Origin: Candidatus Desulfofervidaceae bacterium | GTDB lineage: Bacteria > Desulfobacterota > Desulfofervidia > Desulfofervidales > Desulfofervidaceae | Assembly (NCBI GenBank): GCA_021160485.1 | Contig: JAGHCL010000172.1 | Span: 1-6,630, forward strand | DNA: 6,630 nucleotides | Direction of reading: 5' to 3' | Part shown: positions 6,593 through 6,630 of the stretch, in pieces | Layout of the letters: the number at the start of each line of letters is the position of its first letter | Numbering within the stretch: the stretch's first letter is position 1 | Notes under the pieces: model-generated | Seen by the model: only the letters and a program-made list of their open reading frames with translations | What the model was told of the DNA's origin: nothing | Database searches by the model: none | Made by a program: the position numbers and the translations under genes

Positions 6593-6621
6593 TTGACTTA
6601 TCTTTTATTTTGATATATATA
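6593..6621 (+). promoter_or_regulatory. Possible rightward promoter leaving the window
   Basis: TTGACT (6593-6598) is five of six to the -35 consensus and is followed after 17 bases by TATATA (6616-6621), four of six to the -10. It points to the right, divergent from parA, toward a gene that would start outside the window. The -10 lies inside the palindrome at 6611-6624, so a bound protein could block it. The region is very AT-rich, which weakens the case. Confidence 0.3.
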
Positions 6622-6624
6622 TCA
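6611..6624. repeat. Perfect 14-bp palindrome in AT-rich DNA
   Basis: TGATATATATATCA reads the same on both strands, with GC pairs near both ends of an alternating AT core. It lies in the AT-rich segment upstream of the parA operon and overlaps the -10 of a possible rightward promoter. It may be an operator or an easily melted stretch; the alternating AT core could also give symmetry by chance. Confidence 0.5.
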
Positions 6625-6630
6625 GTTTGA

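Noticed and set aside
6522..6630. AT-rich segment near parS considered as the replication origin
   Set aside because: No DnaA-box-like TTATCCACA sites were found, and only 109 bases are visible. Closeness to oriC remains possible but the origin itself is not shown.

Overview
The window looks like ordinary bacterial chromosome from a moderately AT-rich, Gram-negative organism. A LolA-type periplasmic lipoprotein carrier points to an outer membrane. A Soj/Spo0J-type parA-parB pair with a perfect match to the degenerate chromosomal parS consensus marks a chromosome rather than a plasmid, and often lies near the replication origin. The gene mix would suit the Desulfobacterota/Thermodesulfobacteriota, but this is a guess from family resemblance.

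Layout, left to right. Positions 1-585 (+) hold a lolA gene cut by the window edge; only the signal peptide and perhaps a few residues seem to be missing. Positions 586-749 are a convergent spacer with no gene and one weak imperfect hairpin. Positions 750-1445 (-) encode a small protein with an N-terminal four-cysteine zinc ribbon and a long, very acidic, probably disordered remainder. Positions 1446-1738 are a divergent spacer with a degenerate hairpin resembling a common dispersed intergenic repeat and one weak promoter candidate. Positions 1739-2164 (+) encode a MutT-type Nudix hydrolase whose 3' end overlaps, tail to tail, the 3' end of glgB.

Positions 6465 down to 2114 (-) carry four closely packed genes in the order parA, parB, NYN-domain (YacP-like) nuclease, glgB. 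parA and parB are one base apart, parB and the NYN gene 44 bases apart, and the NYN stop and glgB start share a base (TAATG). This is almost certainly one transcription unit. A 16-bp parS site lies 40 bp before parA, followed further upstream by an AT-rich segment with a perfect 14-bp palindrome at the right edge.

ParA, ParB and parS form a complete partition module. A putative RNase and the glycogen branching enzyme are tied to its tail, so glycogen branching may be co-transcribed with chromosome segregation genes and possibly subject to ParB-parS autoregulation. I see no wholly new system, mobile element, CRISPR array or RNA gene. The points most worth a second look are the parAB-NYN-glgB arrangement, the parS site in the operon leader, the nudix/glgB overlap and the unnamed zinc-ribbon protein.
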